A stretch of 64,000 bases of DNA from Sphingobacteriales bacterium 39-19 (GTDB lineage Bacteria; Bacteroidota; Bacteroidia; Chitinophagales; Chitinophagaceae): assembly GCA_001898465.1 (NCBI GenBank), contig MKTX01000003.1, positions 59,684 to 123,683 of the forward strand, given 5' to 3'. The position numbers and the translations under genes are program-made. The notes beneath the pieces were generated by a model, which was not told where the DNA came from, ran no database searches, and saw only the letters and a list, made by a program, of their open reading frames with translations. This document shows, one piece after another, positions 18,222-27,310 of this stretch (positions within the stretch are counted from its first letter, which is position 1; each line of letters starts with the position of its first letter).

Positions 18222-20855
18222 CTAATTTAGGCTTGTTTTTTTATTTTTTTTAAATTCAAAATAGATGGCAAGTAAGAGCATCAATATAAAGATAGCTGAA
18301 CCGATATGAGAAGCCTTTATACTTTTATTATACACATCCGGCACAAATTTAAATTCTATTTTGTGCTTTCCCGCCGGGATCAGCATGGCTCTTAAAACAT
18401 AATCGGCTTTAAAATAATCGGCTGGTTTATCATCAATAAATGCCTTCCAGTCTTTATAATATATTTCACTAAATACTGCGATATGGGGTTGCGTGGTATT
18501 TGATTCATATACCATATCATCGTTATCAAAACTAGTGAGCTTAATGCTGGCGCTGCTATCAGCTGGTGTATAGCCGGTAGTGAGCGATTTATACTGCTCA
18601 TCTACCACTGCGGTATCTTTTGGGTTAAAGCCGGTTAAAGCTTTCATTTCTGCCGATGGGCCATTTACAAATTGTACCGCTTTTACAAACCATACATTGC
18701 CCAGGGCACCAGGGTTCAGGTGGGCTTCTGGGCCTTTATCTCCATTTTGAATTACGTATTTGGTATTCAGCATATCCAAAACGCCAATGTTTAATGATCC
18801 GGATAATTGATACGCCGTTAAGTCATCATAGATGCCCAGTTTGGCCGCATGGTACCCGCCAATTGATTTATGATAATAAGATGTTTTTGAATCCTGGAAG
18901 GGGTCGCCGGTCGTTAAATTTAAAACCCGGTAATTGGGATCCTTATCCTGCAATATCTGCCTGTCAGCATTCGTCATCGGGAACTCTGATTCCTCGTATT
19001 TTTCTTTGCTGTCAAAACTTTTGTCATTTAGATATTTCATATCTATTTGCAAAAGATCAATCAATGCCACCAGGGTTACACCGGCTAGCATCATATTGTA
19101 TTTTAATTTATTTTTTAAGTAAAGTGCAATTAAGCCTACACCCAGTATAATGAATAGGAAAGAACGAAATATATCATTCAGGAATAAGGAAGCCCTGTCT
19201 TGCCGCAATGCATTTACAAATTCCCGGGCAGTTTTTTGTGCACCCACATCTCCTTTAAGGTTTTGCACCATATTTTCATAAATCTGGTTGTCCTTTTGTG
19301 CTTTATACCGGTTATTTAAATCTTCCAGTTTAGCGGCGCCATTGGGGTCTGTAATGAATTGGTTAAAAGCGGTAGTACGTTCCCTGTTTTCGCTGCTAAA
19401 ATCGGTTGTGAAATAATAACCCAATGCCAATACAAACAGGATACCCGTTGCCATAACTCCCTTTTTAAAAGTTTTCCAGGCAAACAGGTCACTACGGTCT
19501 GCAGTACGTAATTTATCCATCACCAAAACGGCAATCACGGGAGCCAGCAATTGCGGAATCACCAATGCCATGGTAGGCACCCTAAACTTATTGTACAGGG
19601 GAAAGTAATCAAACATAAAATAATTAAAGCCTGCCAGGTTATTGCCCCATGCCAGCATAATGCTAAATACAATGGCAGCCAATATCCACCATTTATGTTT
19701 GTTATCTAAATAAAACATACCAAACAAAAACAGGAAACAAATAACAGCGCCCAGGTATACCGGCCCATTGGTAAATGGCTGATCACCCCAATACAATGAA
19801 GTACTCATTTGCATGGCAATCTGGTCTGCATTGGCATCAGGCACCTGCAAGGTTTCTTTTAAGAACTTTACCGTATGCGAGTTTTCGCCCAGTTGCGGAA
19901 ATAAATAGGGTTCCCCATCTCTTTCTGCATAATGGGTGCCATAGCCTTTTACGCCGGGAAACAGTAAACTTAGGGTTTCTGCTTTTCCGTAACTCCACAT
20001 AAAGGCATAATCTTTACTAAGGCCGGTGGTTTTTCCGTCTTTTACACTTTCATTTGTTTTCCCATCGTTCATTACCAATTGCCCGCCCCGTTTTGAATAT
20101 TTTGCATAATCGTAAGTAGGAAATAAGATCACTGCATTTAAAGCAAGCGCCAGGCCGGCGGCTGCCAGCATTAAACCCAGCGTTTTGGCAAGATGCGCCA
20201 ATTCCCTTTTTTTTATGTATTGAATACCCAACCCGATGGTCATGATGAGCAATACTAAAAATAAATAGTAACTAATTTGCTGGTGGTTTTTAAATATCTG
20301 TAATGAGGTAAACAAACTCGTGAGAACAAAACCCCACATATATTTTTTATCGAAGAGCAGCAATACGGCACCAATTACAGCGGGTGCATACCCAAGTGCA
20401 TACATTTGGGTTTCGTGGCCTGCCGTAATGATGATCGGTGAGAAAGTACAATAGGCATAGGCTAATGAACCGATGATACCGGCATAAGGTTTTATTTTTA
20501 AGCAAATGGTAAGAATATAAAAACCTATACAGGCAAGAAAAAACCAATTCATGGGTTTCGGTAACCACAATTGAAATAACCCATCTAAATAATGCATGGG
20601 GGTAGGGGTACCATCAATGGCTATTTGGTATGAAGGCATACCGCTGAACATACTTACTGACCACATGGGGAAATGGCCATGTTTTTCTTTATACTCTTCT
20701 GACTGTTTTACCATACCATGCCAGCCGGTAAGGTCCGATTGCTTAAGAATGGTATCGCTTTGAAATGCGGGTTTTGAAATTATAAAAGCAACCAGTAAAA
20801 AAATACCAATGGCAATTAAATGGGGCACCAGCGATTTGAAACTGAAATTTTTCAT
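18222..20855 (-). CDS. YfhO-family multi-spanning membrane protein
   Basis: An 877-residue protein with a first transmembrane helix near residues 10-28, many further hydrophobic segments to about 460, a soluble part, another helix near 560 and a final helix close to the C-terminus (about 850-868). This layout and the N-terminal PAFQSDTILKQSDLTGWHG resemble the bacterial YfhO family. In Firmicutes YfhO is linked to glycosylation of cell-wall polymers with a GT-C-like fold; in Bacteroidota the role is not established. The adjacent glycosyltransferase on the same strand fits a role in lipid-linked sugar transfer. The large C-terminal extracytoplasmic region (about 600-840) may bind the acceptor. 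Confidence 0.8.
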   Translation of the reverse strand: MKNFSFKSLVPHLIAIGIFLLVAFIISKPAFQSDTILKQSDLTGWHGMVKQSEEYKEKHGHFPMWSVSMFSGMPSYQIAIDGTPTPMHYLDGLFQLWLPKPMNWFFLACIGFYILTICLKIKPYAGIIGSLAYAYCTFSPIIITAGHETQMYALGYAPAVIGAVLLLFDKKYMWGFVLTSLFTSLQIFKNHQQISYYLFLVLLIMTIGLGIQYIKKRELAHLAKTLGLMLAAAGLALALNAVILFPTYDYAKYSKRGGQLVMNDGKTNESVKDGKTTGLSKDYAFMWSYGKAETLSLLFPGVKGYGTHYAERDGEPYLFPQLGENSHTVKFLKETLQVPDANADQIAMQMSTSLYWGDQPFTNGPVYLGAVICFLFLFGMFYLDNKHKWWILAAIVFSIMLAWGNNLAGFNYFMFDYFPLYNKFRVPTMALVIPQLLAPVIAVLVMDKLRTADRSDLFAWKTFKKGVMATGILFVLALGYYFTTDFSSENRERTTAFNQFITDPNGAAKLEDLNNRYKAQKDNQIYENMVQNLKGDVGAQKTAREFVNALRQDRASLFLNDIFRSFLFIILGVGLIALYLKNKLKYNMMLAGVTLVALIDLLQIDMKYLNDKSFDSKEKYEESEFPMTNADRQILQDKDPNYRVLNLTTGDPFQDSKTSYYHKSIGGYHAAKLGIYDDLTAYQLSGSLNIGVLDMLNTKYVIQNGDKGPEAHLNPGALGNVWFVKAVQFVNGPSAEMKALTGFNPKDTAVVDEQYKSLTTGYTPADSSASIKLTSFDNDDMVYESNTTQPHIAVFSEIYYKDWKAFIDDKPADYFKADYVLRAMLIPAGKHKIEFKFVPDVYNKSIKASHIGSAIFILMLLLAIYFEFKKNKKTSLN

Positions 20856-20929
20856 GTATTCATGCAGTTATATTTGGCAAAATAAAGCTAAAATACCAGT
20901 TTATAAAAAGGAAGATTTTAAGAATGGCT

Positions 20930-20947
20930 ATTCTTTCACCAAAGAAT
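20930..20947. repeat. AT-rich inverted repeat between yfhO-like gene and tRNA-His
   Basis: ATTCTTT and AAAGAAT form a perfect 7-base stem with a 4-base loop (CACC). There is no T-run on the plus side, so it is not a convincing terminator. The rest of 20856-21016 shows no gene. Confidence 0.35.
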
Positions 20948-21016
20948 AAAACGCAGGAATGGGAAATTGCGATTCCGGGTTTGGTCCTGCTAATTTAAAA
21001 AATGCATTGTAATCTT

Positions 21017-21047
21017 TTTGCGGGAGTATGTATTTTGCCTATTTTTG
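21017..21047 (+). promoter_or_regulatory. promoter of tRNA-His (-33 and -7 elements)
   Basis: TTTG at 21017-21020 and TATTTTTG at 21040-21047 are separated by 19 bases. Both match the Bacteroidota sigma-ABfr promoter consensus. The predicted start of transcription is about 15 bases before the tRNA. Confidence 0.7.
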
Positions 21048-21066
21048 CTGCCGGTTCACATAAAAT

Positions 21067-21141
21067 GGTAGCCATAGCTCAGCTGGTTAGAGTATCAGAT
21101 TGTGATTCTGAGGGTCGTGGGTTCGAGCCCCATTGGCTACC
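21067..21141 (+). tRNA. tRNA-His (anticodon GTG)
   Basis: A full cloverleaf can be drawn. The acceptor stem GTAGCCA (21068-21074) pairs with TGGCTAC (21134-21140). The D stem is GCTC/GAGT, the anticodon stem is TCAGA/TCTGA around loop TTGTGAT, and the T arm is GTGGG/CCCAT with TTCGAGC. The anticodon is GTG. The extra G at 21067 can pair with C at 21141, the G-1:C73 identity pair special to tRNA-His. The 3' CCA is not encoded. Confidence 0.96.
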
Positions 21142-21144
21142 CAA

Positions 21145-21170
21145 AACCTCCCCATTCGGGAGGTTTTTTT
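21145..21170 (+). terminator. rho-independent terminator of tRNA-His
   Basis: AACCTCCC (21145-21152) pairs with GGGAGGTT (21158-21165) around a 5-base loop, followed by a run of T to 21170. Confidence 0.88.
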
Positions 21171-21284
21171 ATGTTTCCTACTGCTTATACATCTATATTA
21201 ATCTATATACTGTTTAACAAAACATTATTGTGTACATTTCGTTATAACGGCATTGCACTAATTGTTTTGTATTATTTTTACGGT

Positions 21285-23450
21285 ATGCAAAAAATTGCAA
21301 GTTTTATTATGAGTAAAAAATTCCTACCTATTGTTTTTGCGCTAACCGCAATTAGTATTTTTATTGCTTCCCGTACACAGGGTAGTACCGAGAATGAAGA
21401 AAATCCCAAAGCTAAAAATGAACGGATATTAAGAAACGTGGGCATCTTGCTTGAACAGGGCCATGTGCATCCCCGTGCCATTGATGATGCCTTTAGCCGG
21501 GAAGTAATGAAAAAATACCTGAAGGATATGGATGGCGATAAAAATATTTTTATACAAGCCGACCTGGATGCATTCAAAGTATATGAAAACCGGATAGATG
21601 ATGAAATAAAAGGGGCACCATTAGAATCCTTTTATGCTATGAATACGGTGTATTTAAAAAGGGTAAAAGAAGTGTCTGAACTATACCCCGATTACCTGGC
21701 CAGGCCATTTGATTTTAGTAAAGACGAAACCCTGGAGAAAGATGCCGATAAGCTTTCGGCTCCTGCCAGCATAGCAGAAAGAAATGATCGCTGGCGCAAG
21801 CAATTAAAATATTTGGTGCTGGACCGGTATGTGAGCTTACAGGAAGAGAGGGAAAAAAATAAATCAAAAAAAGATTTTGTGGTAAAGCCGGATAGTACGC
21901 TCGAAAGAGAAGCCAGGGACCTTATTCGTAAACAAATGGATCGTTACTACACCACTAAAATGAACCGGGAAACCGAAGATGCCAATTTTAGTGTATTTAT
22001 TAATGCCATTACCGGAATTATGGATCCGCATACCGATTATTTTCCACCCATTGACCTTCGTACTTTTAAGGAATCGATGAAAGGCTCATTTTATGGTATT
22101 GGCGCTTTACTAAAAGAAGATGATGGAAAAATTAAAATTGCCAGTTTAGTAAGCGGCGGCCCCGCCTGGAAGAGTGGTGAGCTTAAAGAAAATGATGAAA
22201 TACTAAAAGTGGCCCAGGGGGCCGAAGAACCCGTAGATGTTACCGGTTATGGCGTACAGGATGCTGTGAAAATTATCAGGGGGTCCGAAAAAGGATCAGA
22301 AGTGCGGCTTACAGTAAAACATATTGACGGCAGCATAAAAGTGATTATACTAAAGCGTGATGATATAAAACTGGAGGATACTTTCGTAAAATCTGCCATC
22401 CTAAATGGCGAACATAAAATCGGGTACATTTATTTACCGGATTTTTATGCCGATTTTGATAAGGCTAATGGCCCCCGCTCCGGTGAAGATATTGGCAAAG
22501 AAATTAAAAAACTGAAAGCCGAAAATGTAGATGGTATTTTAATTGACCTGAGGGGTAACGGGGGCGGATCCTTGTACGATGTAATACAAGCCGTAGGTTA
22601 TTTTGTGGGCAACGGGCCTGTGGTACAGGTAAAAGGCCGTGGCGATAAAGTGCAGGTTTTGCCAGATAATAATAAAGGCATTTTATATACGGGCCCCTTG
22701 GCCGTACTGGTAGATGAAACCAGCGCCTCTGCATCTGAAATATTTGCTGCAGCCATCCAGGATTATAAACGAGGTATTATTATTGGCAGTACTTCTACTT
22801 ACGGTAAAGGTTCCGTACAAAGAAACATTGCCCTAAATCCCGAAAGAGAGAATTCCATTTTTGGCAGTTCAAATTCCGAAGACCTGGGTACGGTAAAACT
22901 CACTTTACAAAAATTTTATCGTATCAGCGGGGGCTCCAATCAACTAAAAGGAGTCATTCCCGATGTGGTAATACCCGACCGGCTGGAGTTTGTAAAATTC
23001 AGGGAGAAAGATAACCCGTATTCTTTAAAATGGGATGAAATAAAAAAAGCAGATTATAAAACATGGATGGATCCCATAGCAGAAAAATCAATTGTAAATG
23101 CGGCCAATGAAGAAGTAAATAAAAACCCAACTTTTAATAAAATAAAATCAGAAGTTGATTGGTTGGGTAAAAATGCCAATCGCTCCTATTCTTTGAACTA
23201 CGAGAAATTCAAGCAAAATCAAAAGCAATTAAAAGAAGTGTACAAGAAAATTGAAGACTTGTATAAACTTCCTGCTCCCATGCAGGTACATAACCTGGCT
23301 GCAGATACTTCTTCTATCAATACGGCACAAGATAAAATTGAGAAAAATAAAGTATGGTTAAAAGCAGTGGGATCAGATATTTACATTGACGAATCTACCC
23401 GGGTACTTAACCGTATGATACAAAACGGCAGCCTGGTAAAAAAAGATTAA
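21285..23450 (+). CDS. carboxy-terminal processing protease, Tsp/Prc type (S41)
   Basis: The open frame extends back into the tRNA, so the ATG at 21285 is taken as start (721 residues); ATG 21309 is the alternative. Either gives a membrane or export signal (FLPIVFALTAISIFIAS). A long N-terminal part with the MDPHTDYFPP motif precedes a PDZ domain (GIGALLKEDDGKIKIASLVSGGPA to about VKHIDGSIKVI). The S41 peptidase domain follows, with the catalytic serine in SASASEIFAAA and the lysine in YGKGSVQ. The C-terminal extension (about 550-721) is charged, as in Prc. Prc-type proteases trim or degrade periplasmic proteins and control peptidoglycan hydrolases. A terminator lies 22 bases after the stop. 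Confidence 0.92.
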   Translation: MQKIASFIMSKKFLPIVFALTAISIFIASRTQGSTENEENPKAKNERILRNVGILLEQGHVHPRAIDDAFSREVMKKYLKDMDGDKNIFIQADLDAFKVYENRIDDEIKGAPLESFYAMNTVYLKRVKEVSELYPDYLARPFDFSKDETLEKDADKLSAPASIAERNDRWRKQLKYLVLDRYVSLQEEREKNKSKKDFVVKPDSTLEREARDLIRKQMDRYYTTKMNRETEDANFSVFINAITGIMDPHTDYFPPIDLRTFKESMKGSFYGIGALLKEDDGKIKIASLVSGGPAWKSGELKENDEILKVAQGAEEPVDVTGYGVQDAVKIIRGSEKGSEVRLTVKHIDGSIKVIILKRDDIKLEDTFVKSAILNGEHKIGYIYLPDFYADFDKANGPRSGEDIGKEIKKLKAENVDGILIDLRGNGGGSLYDVIQAVGYFVGNGPVVQVKGRGDKVQVLPDNNKGILYTGPLAVLVDETSASASEIFAAAIQDYKRGIIIGSTSTYGKGSVQRNIALNPERENSIFGSSNSEDLGTVKLTLQKFYRISGGSNQLKGVIPDVVIPDRLEFVKFREKDNPYSLKWDEIKKADYKTWMDPIAEKSIVNAANEEVNKNPTFNKIKSEVDWLGKNANRSYSLNYEKFKQNQKQLKEVYKKIEDLYKLPAPMQVHNLAADTSSINTAQDKIEKNKVWLKAVGSDIYIDESTRVLNRMIQNGSLVKKD

Positions 23451-23471
23451 TAAGATCATGGAATTACTGGT

Positions 23472-23493
23472 AAAGCGGCTTGCCGCTTTTTTT
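23472..23493 (+). terminator. rho-independent terminator after the S41 protease
   Basis: AAAGCGG and CCGCTTT form a stem around CTTG, followed by a T-run. Confidence 0.85.
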
Positions 23494-23519
23494 ATATAAG
23501 GAATTTAAATAAAATTGAA

Positions 23520-24122
23520 ATGGATGAGCAGGACTTAATGAACCCGGCATATTGGGATTACCGCTATGCACATAACCAAACCGGCTGGGATGTGGGCTAT
23601 GCCACACCGCCGATTTCAGAATATGTGAGACAACTTAAAAATAAAGATAAGGCTGTTTTAATTCCGGGTTGCGGGAATGGTTATGAAGCCGGGTTCATGC
23701 TGCAACAAGGATTTACCCATATTCATTTGCTTGATTTTTCATCTGAAGCAGTAAAGCATTTACAAAGCCGGTTTGAAAAATTTAAACCACAAATAAAAAT
23801 TATACAAGCTGATTTTTTTAATTATCAGGGCCAATACGACCTGGTGCTGGAACAAACTTTTATTACAACGGTTTCTCCCGAAAGGCGAAAAGCATTTGCC
23901 CAAAAAATAGCAGATCTTGTAAAACCCGGGGGTACTTATGCAGGCGTATTTTTTAACCTGCATTTTGATGTGAACCCCCCTTATGGCGGATCGGCTGATG
24001 AATACATCGCATTATTTTCTGAACATTTTATCATCAAATCGATAGAACCCTGCTATAATTCAATTATTCCCCGAAAAGGAGAGGAACTTTTTTTTATTTT
24101 CACCCGGAAAGCTTTGCATTAA
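23520..24122 (+). CDS. TPMT-like SAM-dependent methyltransferase
   Basis: A 200-residue protein of the thiopurine S-methyltransferase-like family. YWDYRYAHNQTGWDVGYATPP (about 12-32) is the family's N-terminal signature, and VLIPGCGNGYEAGFML (about 46-61) is SAM motif I. The next motif, IHLLDFSSEAVKHL, follows near 68-81. Bacterial members methylate thiol, selenium, tellurium or halide substrates, and which applies here is unknown. The gene is flanked by the protease terminator upstream and overlaps the convergent VIT-family gene by 4 bases. Confidence 0.83.
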   Translation: MDEQDLMNPAYWDYRYAHNQTGWDVGYATPPISEYVRQLKNKDKAVLIPGCGNGYEAGFMLQQGFTHIHLLDFSSEAVKHLQSRFEKFKPQIKIIQADFFNYQGQYDLVLEQTFITTVSPERRKAFAQKIADLVKPGGTYAGVFFNLHFDVNPPYGGSADEYIALFSEHFIIKSIEPCYNSIIPRKGEELFFIFTRKALH

Positions 24123-24799
24123 GGGAACAGGATATATTTACCCACCCCGTAGGTGGCAAGGCTTACTAAAATTCCAATAAGCAGGGGTTGCATCTTATCA
24201 ATTGTTTTTAATTTACCGGTGATAAAGCTTTTATAAAACCCGTAAATAAAGAGCAGCAATAAACTACTGATGATTGAAAAGAGAAAAGCATTTTTTGGAC
24301 TTAATAAAATATAAAAAGGGATTAATGGGATCATGCCACCCATAAAAAATGAAAATGCCGTTATCAATCCGGCATAAGGCGGCGGGTATGTTGATTTTTC
24401 CTGCAAGTTCAATTGGGTAACGAATTGGTTCCATGCCCGGTCATCCTGTTTTTGTAAATCAATGGCATCCTGTTTCATTTGTTCTGTAAAGCCATATTCT
24501 TCCAGTATTTGCTGCAAGTGATCTTCCTGTCTTTTTTTTAACGATTCGCTGCTTTCATGCACTTGCGTGAGCCAGCTACTGATGCCTAACAGGATTGCCC
24601 CCGCCAGGCACACGAAAAGGCTTGCATTAAATACCTGCACATTTGTATAGGAGCTACTGGCTAACAGGGTAACCAGTGATAGGGGGATTGTAATACCATC
24701 GCCAAATCCGGTAAAAAAATCGCCAAAAAAAATATTTTTCATCAGCAATTTAGCTTTAGTAAGAACAAATATACCTTGTGAAATGTTATTACGTTTCAT
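24119..24799 (-). CDS. VIT1/CCC1-family transporter
   Basis: A 226-residue membrane protein. Two hydrophobic pairs (about 34-75 and 140-225) flank a soluble, acidic, helical middle (about 78-130, ESSESLKKRQEDHLQQILEE). This is the layout of the VIT1/CCC1 vacuolar iron transporter family. GDGITIPLSLVTLLA and FFMGGMIPLIPFYI are typical. Bacterial members are thought to move Fe(II) or Mn(II). The middle part carries Glu/Asp/Met residues that could bind metal. Its stop overlaps that of the convergent methyltransferase gene by 4 bases. Confidence 0.85.
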   Translation of the reverse strand: MKRNNISQGIFVLTKAKLLMKNIFFGDFFTGFGDGITIPLSLVTLLASSSYTNVQVFNASLFVCLAGAILLGISSWLTQVHESSESLKKRQEDHLQQILEEYGFTEQMKQDAIDLQKQDDRAWNQFVTQLNLQEKSTYPPPYAGLITAFSFFMGGMIPLIPFYILLSPKNAFLFSIISSLLLLFIYGFYKSFITGKLKTIDKMQPLLIGILVSLATYGVGKYILFP

Positions 24800-24862
24800 T
24801 TCAGGTGATGTTTTAAAAAAAATCTTTAACTTATACGCTTTGCTTCATTAAAAGCAACTTAC

Positions 24863-25375
24863 ATGTATGAAACGGATCTTTCTATATTAGCAAAAGAGGC
24901 TTTAATTAAAGAAGAAGAGAACAGCCGGTTCCGGGATTATTTATCCGGCAAGGATCAAAATAGTTTGGATGAGCTGGTTTTTAAATTGAATGAAAGGGTA
25001 AGTGCAGCTATTGATTGCACTTTATGTGGCGCCTGTTGCCGGTCTTTAATGATAAATGTAACAGGGGCAGAAGTAAAAGAACTGTCTCGAACATTAGGAA
25101 TGCTCCCCGGCGATTTTAAAGCAAAATATATTGAAGAAAGTGCACAAGGCCATTTTATCATCAACCAAATTCCCTGTCATTTTTTAGCAGGTAGCAAGTG
25201 TAGCATTTATGCCAACCGTTTTACTGAATGCCGGGAGTTTCCGCACCTGCATAAACCCCATTTTAAAAACAGGTTATTTGGTACATTGATGCATTATGGG
25301 CGTTGCCCCATCATTTATAATGTAATAGAGGAACTAAAAAAGAAACTAAACTGGAGTTTTACAGAAAATATTTGA
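24863..25375 (+). CDS. YkgJ-family cysteine cluster protein
   Basis: A 170-residue protein with the conserved cysteine cluster CTLCGACC (about 52-59), then CHFLAGSKCSIYANRFTEC (about 97-115), spaced as in the YkgJ/CxxCxxCC family, which likely binds zinc or an Fe-S cluster. The molecular role of the family is not known. The N-terminal 30 residues are charged and helical. The gene is transcribed divergently from the VIT-family gene with a 63-base gap, which would allow joint metal-responsive control, but no operator could be defined. Confidence 0.75.
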   Translation: MYETDLSILAKEALIKEEENSRFRDYLSGKDQNSLDELVFKLNERVSAAIDCTLCGACCRSLMINVTGAEVKELSRTLGMLPGDFKAKYIEESAQGHFIINQIPCHFLAGSKCSIYANRFTECREFPHLHKPHFKNRLFGTLMHYGRCPIIYNVIEELKKKLNWSFTENI

Positions 25376-25465
25376 AAGCCAGTATAAAAGCCGGGTATTC
25401 AAAAAACTTTTTTTAAAAAATATCGTCTTTAAAGCATTAACTTAGCCACTCCCAAAATTTTACAA

Positions 25466-26251
25466 ATGAATCTGGATCTTAACGGAAAAACGGCTGTTGT
25501 TTGTGGGAGTACCCAGGGCTTAGGTTTGGCTTGTGCAAAAGAATTGGCTTTTTTGGGTGCCAATATTGTACTCTTTGCCCGAAATGAAGAAAAATTAAGG
25601 AGTGCTTTACAAGAGTTAGATCTCTCACAAAATCAAAAACACAATTACCTGGTGGCAGATTTTAGCAATCCCGGCCTTGTGAAAACGGAAATAGATAATT
25701 ATGCTGCTAAAAATACCGCCCAAATTTTAATAAACAATACCGGCGGCCCAGCAGCCGGGCCGGCATTAAGCGCTACGGCCGAAGAATTTACACAAGCTTT
25801 CAAGAGTCACTTACTTTGTAATCACTTCCTGGTTCAGGCGCTTGTTCCGGGCATGAAAGTTGATGGATTTGGAAGAGTAGTGAATATAATTTCTACTTCA
25901 GTAAAGCAGCCAATTGCGGGCCTGGGAGTAAGTAATACCATTCGGGCGGCTGTGGCAAATTGGAGTAAAACTCTGGCTGCAGAACTGGGGCCTTTCGGCA
26001 TTACCGTGAACAATGTATTACCGGGCCTCACACAAACGGTGCGGGCCGATTATGTGGTTAAGAAAAAAGTTGCCGAAACCGGTTTGCCGGAATCTGAAGT
26101 AATAAGTTCCATGCTGGCAGAGATACCGGCTGGGCGAATGGGTAAGCCCGAGGAGTTTGGTGCGGTTGTTGCCTTTTTATGTACCCCTGCTGCTTCCTAT
26201 ATCAATGGTATCAATTTACCGGTAGATGGAGGCCGGTTAGGGGCTTTATAA
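25466..26251 (+). CDS. atypical short-chain dehydrogenase/reductase
   Basis: A 261-residue classical-SDR-like protein with cofactor motif CGSTQGLGLACAKEL (13-27), NNTGGPAAG (about 91-99) and a C-terminal AGRMGKPEEFG, AAFL-type and INLPVDGG end, as in FabG-like enzymes. The active-site segment is unusual. Where classical enzymes have YxxxK, this protein reads VSNTIRAAV, so Tyr and Lys appear replaced by Ser and Arg. A subgroup of SDR proteins with this SNxxRAA pattern exists. It may use a different proton relay or be a binding protein. Substrate unknown. Confidence 0.8.
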   Translation: MNLDLNGKTAVVCGSTQGLGLACAKELAFLGANIVLFARNEEKLRSALQELDLSQNQKHNYLVADFSNPGLVKTEIDNYAAKNTAQILINNTGGPAAGPALSATAEEFTQAFKSHLLCNHFLVQALVPGMKVDGFGRVVNIISTSVKQPIAGLGVSNTIRAAVANWSKTLAAELGPFGITVNNVLPGLTQTVRADYVVKKKVAETGLPESEVISSMLAEIPAGRMGKPEEFGAVVAFLCTPAASYINGINLPVDGGRLGAL

Positions 26252-26270
26252 AAAAATTAAATAAATAAAT

Positions 26271-26286
26271 CGGTTACTTTTAACCG
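26271..26286. repeat. short inverted repeat after the SDR gene
   Basis: CGGTTA and TAACCG enclose a 4-base loop. It could be a weak terminator or processing site; the following T-run is poor. Confidence 0.3.
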
Positions 26287-26369
26287 TTCTTAGAATATAA
26301 ACTAGCTGAAATATTTCATAACTGAAATTTTTCGAAATTTTCACTCATCATCAAAAAAAAAACAACAAC

Positions 26370-26849
26370 ATGAAAATGACAAAAGTATTCCTGGCTTTAC
26401 TGGTAGCCGGAACGGTAAGCTTTGTAAGCTGCAAACCAAAAGACGCTGATGTGAAAGCGTCGGTAGATAAAGTGCTTGTAATAAACCCTGACTATTCAAA
26501 TGCAGTGGTAACCGTTACTGATGGGGTAGCCACTTTAACGGGTGAAGTAAAAGATGATGCTACTAAAGCAGCCCTTGAAGCTTCAGTAAAAAATGTAAAA
26601 GGGGTAAAATCAGTAGTAAATAACACAGTTGTGCCTGCCCCGGTCGCCCCTCCTGTAATCGCTGCTGATGATCCGCTTACTGCCGCTGTAAAAGATGCAA
26701 CCAAAGATTATCCCGGCGTTATGGCAACGGTTAAGGATGGCGTGATCTCGTTAACCGGTACCATCGAAAAATCGAAGCTGGTAAAATTAATGCAGGCGCT
26801 CAATGGCCTGAATCCAAAAAGTATTGATAACAAATTAACCGTAAAATAA
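26370..26849 (+). CDS. BON-domain lipoprotein
   Basis: A 159-residue protein with a lipoprotein signal (MTKVFLALLVAGTVSFVSC, lipobox VSC at about 19-21) and two BON domains (about 27-87 and 100-158). Each contains the xVTVxDGVxxLxGxV pattern (VVTVTDGVATLTGEV and MATVKDGVISLTGTI), separated by a Pro/Ala-rich linker APVAPP. BON domains bind phospholipid or other envelope components, as in E. coli OsmY and DolP. The next gene, 19 bases downstream, encodes a BON-like plus SH3 protein, so the two probably act together in the cell envelope or under stress. Confidence 0.85.
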   Translation: MKMTKVFLALLVAGTVSFVSCKPKDADVKASVDKVLVINPDYSNAVVTVTDGVATLTGEVKDDATKAALEASVKNVKGVKSVVNNTVVPAPVAPPVIAADDPLTAAVKDATKDYPGVMATVKDGVISLTGTIEKSKLVKLMQALNGLNPKSIDNKLTVK

Positions 26850-26868
26850 AAACTGGAGGATATAAACT

Positions 26869-27291
26869 ATGACACTTACAGAAAAATATAAACCATTAAC
26901 TGATGCCGCTGCAGCTTCAGGCGTATCTGATCTACAAGTGAGAGAACAGGATAACGTATTATATATTGATGGCGTTGCTCCCAATGGAGAAGTAAAAGAT
27001 CAACTATGGGCAAAATACGGAGAGATAGATCCAAACTTTACCGGGGGCGACCTGGTACTGGATATTAAAACTTCTATTGACGCTAATGTTACGAAAGTAA
27101 AAGTAACCACAGAAAGCAGCAACCTGAATATCCGGAAAGGCCCCGGTACCGATCAGCCCATTGTAGGCAAAGCGGCTCATGGTGAAGTTATTACTTTAGT
27201 AAGCCGTGCTAATGAGCAATGGTGGCAGGTGCGTACAGCCGATGGAGAAGAAGGGTATGCTTATGCACAATACCTTACCCCGGAAGCATAA
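26869..27291 (+). CDS. BON-like plus bacterial SH3 domain protein
   Basis: A 140-residue protein without a signal peptide. The C-terminal half is a bacterial SH3 domain (SSNLNIRKGPGTDQPIVGK at about 83-101, then GEVITLVS, WWQVRTADGEEGYAYAQYL). The N-terminal half (about 1-72, LQVREQDNVLYIDGVAPNGEVKDQLW) resembles a BON domain. The layout is analogous to E. coli YgaU/Kbp, which joins BON to LysM; here SH3b replaces LysM. It forms an operon with the BON lipoprotein. A purine-rich stretch CTGGAGGAT lies 6-10 bases before the ATG, one of few Shine-Dalgarno-like sites here. A strong terminator follows. Confidence 0.75.
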   Translation: MTLTEKYKPLTDAAAASGVSDLQVREQDNVLYIDGVAPNGEVKDQLWAKYGEIDPNFTGGDLVLDIKTSIDANVTKVKVTTESSNLNIRKGPGTDQPIVGKAAHGEVITLVSRANEQWWQVRTADGEEGYAYAQYLTPEA

Positions 27292-27310
27292 TTCTGTTTT
27301 GACTATATTC

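Noticed and set aside
18656..19150. A 164-codon plus-strand frame inside the YfhO-family gene.
   Set aside because: It has no family similarity, no upstream promoter element, and runs opposite a continuous 877-residue coding sequence.
21102..21284. An N-terminal extension of the S41 protease frame reaching back into the tRNA-His gene.
   Set aside because: The frame crosses the tRNA and its terminator, and the extension has no similarity to the family. The ATG at 21285 gives a proper export signal.
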